In this document: positions 14,743 to 15,340 of the stretch, in pieces
How the letters are laid out: the number at the start of each line of letters is the position of its first letter
Numbering within the stretch: the first letter of the stretch is position 1
Source of the DNA: PKWO01 sp036561005
Lineage (GTDB): Bacteria; Pseudomonadota; Gammaproteobacteria; Burkholderiales; Burkholderiaceae_D
Direction of reading: 5' to 3'
Assembly: GCA_036561005.1 (NCBI GenBank)
Contig: DATBQE010000212.1
Span: forward strand, 1 to 15,340
DNA: 15,340 nt
Made by a program: the position numbers and the translations under genes
The notes under the pieces: model-generated
Seen by the model: the letters and a program-made list of their open reading frames with translations, nothing else
Databases searched by the model: none
What the model was told of the DNA's origin: nothing

Positions 14743-14988
14743 TTACTGCGCACTGCCCGCGTTGCTCGGAGCCGCAGGGGTCGCAGGTGTTGTTGGGACG
14801 AAAGCAGCCGGCGTGCAGCTACGATGCGTCATGTTGCTGCCAATTCTCGGCTCTTCGACTTCGCAGTTTGCCGATGCCACTTTGCGCGGTTCGGTATTGG
14901 CAGAAGAACCTGAGGTGCTGGCGCATGCCGACAGCAAACAAACTACGCCGCCGCAAAGAATACGTGCGCTAAAAGGAAATTTCATCAT
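14743..14988 (-). CDS. Small lipoprotein, 81 aa
   Basis: MMKFPFSARILCGGVVCLLSAC is a type II signal peptide with lipobox LSAC, so Cys22 is the predicted lipidation site, followed by Ala-Ser-Thr. The mature part is only about 60 residues: a Ser-rich linker, then a compact segment CEVEEPRIGSNMTHRSC with two cysteines. The last 20 residues are rich in Pro, Ala and Thr and probably disordered. The cysteine-GSxM-x-Arg-x-Cys pattern is shared, as I recall, by many unnamed small proteobacterial proteins; no function is known. GGAG lies six bases before the ATG at 14988. The next codon is also ATG and either could be used. The gene is convergent with the serine hydrolase. Confidence 0.7.
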   Translation of the reverse strand: MMKFPFSARILCGGVVCLLSACASTSGSSANTEPRKVASANCEVEEPRIGSNMTHRSCTPAAFVPTTPATPAAPSNAGSAQ

Positions 14989-15340
14989 GCATGACTCCGT
15001 TCATTTGATTTTTGATTGGTGAATACAAGGTCCAGATTGCGGATAGGCGAAATGAACCCGGCGCCACTTCCACCGCCACCCGACCCGTCCCTTTCTGCCG
15101 CCGCCTTGAGCCGCATTCAGGTCAAAGTGGAAAAGCACAAATTTGTCGCTTGAAACTAGAGGCAAATTGACAGCAATCACATCGAATAATACGATCACAG
15201 GCAGATTGATGGACGTATTCAGGCTTGGTGAAGCGGACGGACGCAGAAGATAATCTGCTTTTTGACCGTCGCAGGGGATAATACTTGATCGCACCTGGGT
15301 TGAGATAAATATTTTTACAATATTTGGGTGTCGAGGGTTA
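14989..15340. other. Right end of the window, no convincing gene
   Basis: About 350 bases without a supported gene. A - strand open frame (15001-15294) has no ribosome site and an unprotein-like Gly/Arg/Trp-rich segment. A + strand frame at 15052-15153 encodes 33 residues beginning MNPAPLPPPPDPSLSAAAL and could be a small protein; it has no clear ribosome site. An AT-rich inverted repeat lies at 15307-15325 (listed separately). Confidence 0.45.
15307..15325. repeat. AT-rich inverted repeat near the right edge
   Basis: AAATATT (15307-15313) and AATATTT (15319-15325) are perfect arms around a 5-base spacer. It may be part of a regulatory region of a gene beyond the window. Confidence 0.3.

Noticed and set aside
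15001..15294. 97-codon open frame on the - strand
   Set aside because: No ribosome site and an implausible Gly/Arg/Trp-rich segment; noted only as part of the intergenic stretch.

Overview
The window reads as chromosomal DNA from a Gram-negative proteobacterium. It has two lipoproteins with clear lipoboxes, a signal-peptidase-II-like protein, a PglL/O-antigen-ligase-type membrane enzyme, a YjjU-like patatin and a PAS-GGDEF-EAL protein. Moderate-to-high GC and this gene set suggest a betaproteobacterium of the Burkholderiales, possibly Oxalobacteraceae. That placement is an inference from gene content; no rRNA or other marker gene is present. I see no tRNA, insertion sequence, CRISPR array or phage gene.

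Layout. (1) 1-2380, + strand: an unrecognised 135-residue protein, then a PAS-GGDEF-EAL protein whose GGDEF half looks catalytically dead and whose EAL half looks intact. (2) 2381-5774, + strand: a seven-bladed RCC1-type propeller lipoprotein, closed by a strong intrinsic terminator, then a PglL-like O-oligosaccharyltransferase. (3) 5825-9661, - strand: one very large (1278 aa) membrane-anchored M48 metallopeptidase with a TPR-like C-terminal half, convergent with the PglL-like gene. (4) 9938-10951, + strand: a YjjU-type patatin, diverging from the M48 gene. (5) 12521-10941, - strand: a tight three-gene set of an eCIS_core/DUF4157 protein, a short low-molecular-weight protein tyrosine phosphatase, and a DUF3052-like protein whose end overlaps the patatin end by 11 bases. 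(6) 12870-14656, + strand: an LspA-like membrane protein that keeps the catalytic dyad but lacks the conserved DxxxK of helix 1, then an exported SxxK serine hydrolase. (7) 14743-14988, - strand: a small lipoprotein, followed by about 350 bases with no convincing gene.

Most products would act in or at the cell envelope: lipoproteins, an integral-membrane glycan ligase, a membrane protease, a periplasmic serine hydrolase and a variant lipoprotein signal peptidase. Apart from the eCIS_core-phosphatase-DUF3052 set, the genes look like single transcription units. The parts most worth a second look are that three-gene set with no contractile apparatus nearby, the variant LspA, the giant M48 fusion and its start with no Shine-Dalgarno sequence, and several long perfect inverted repeats between genes.
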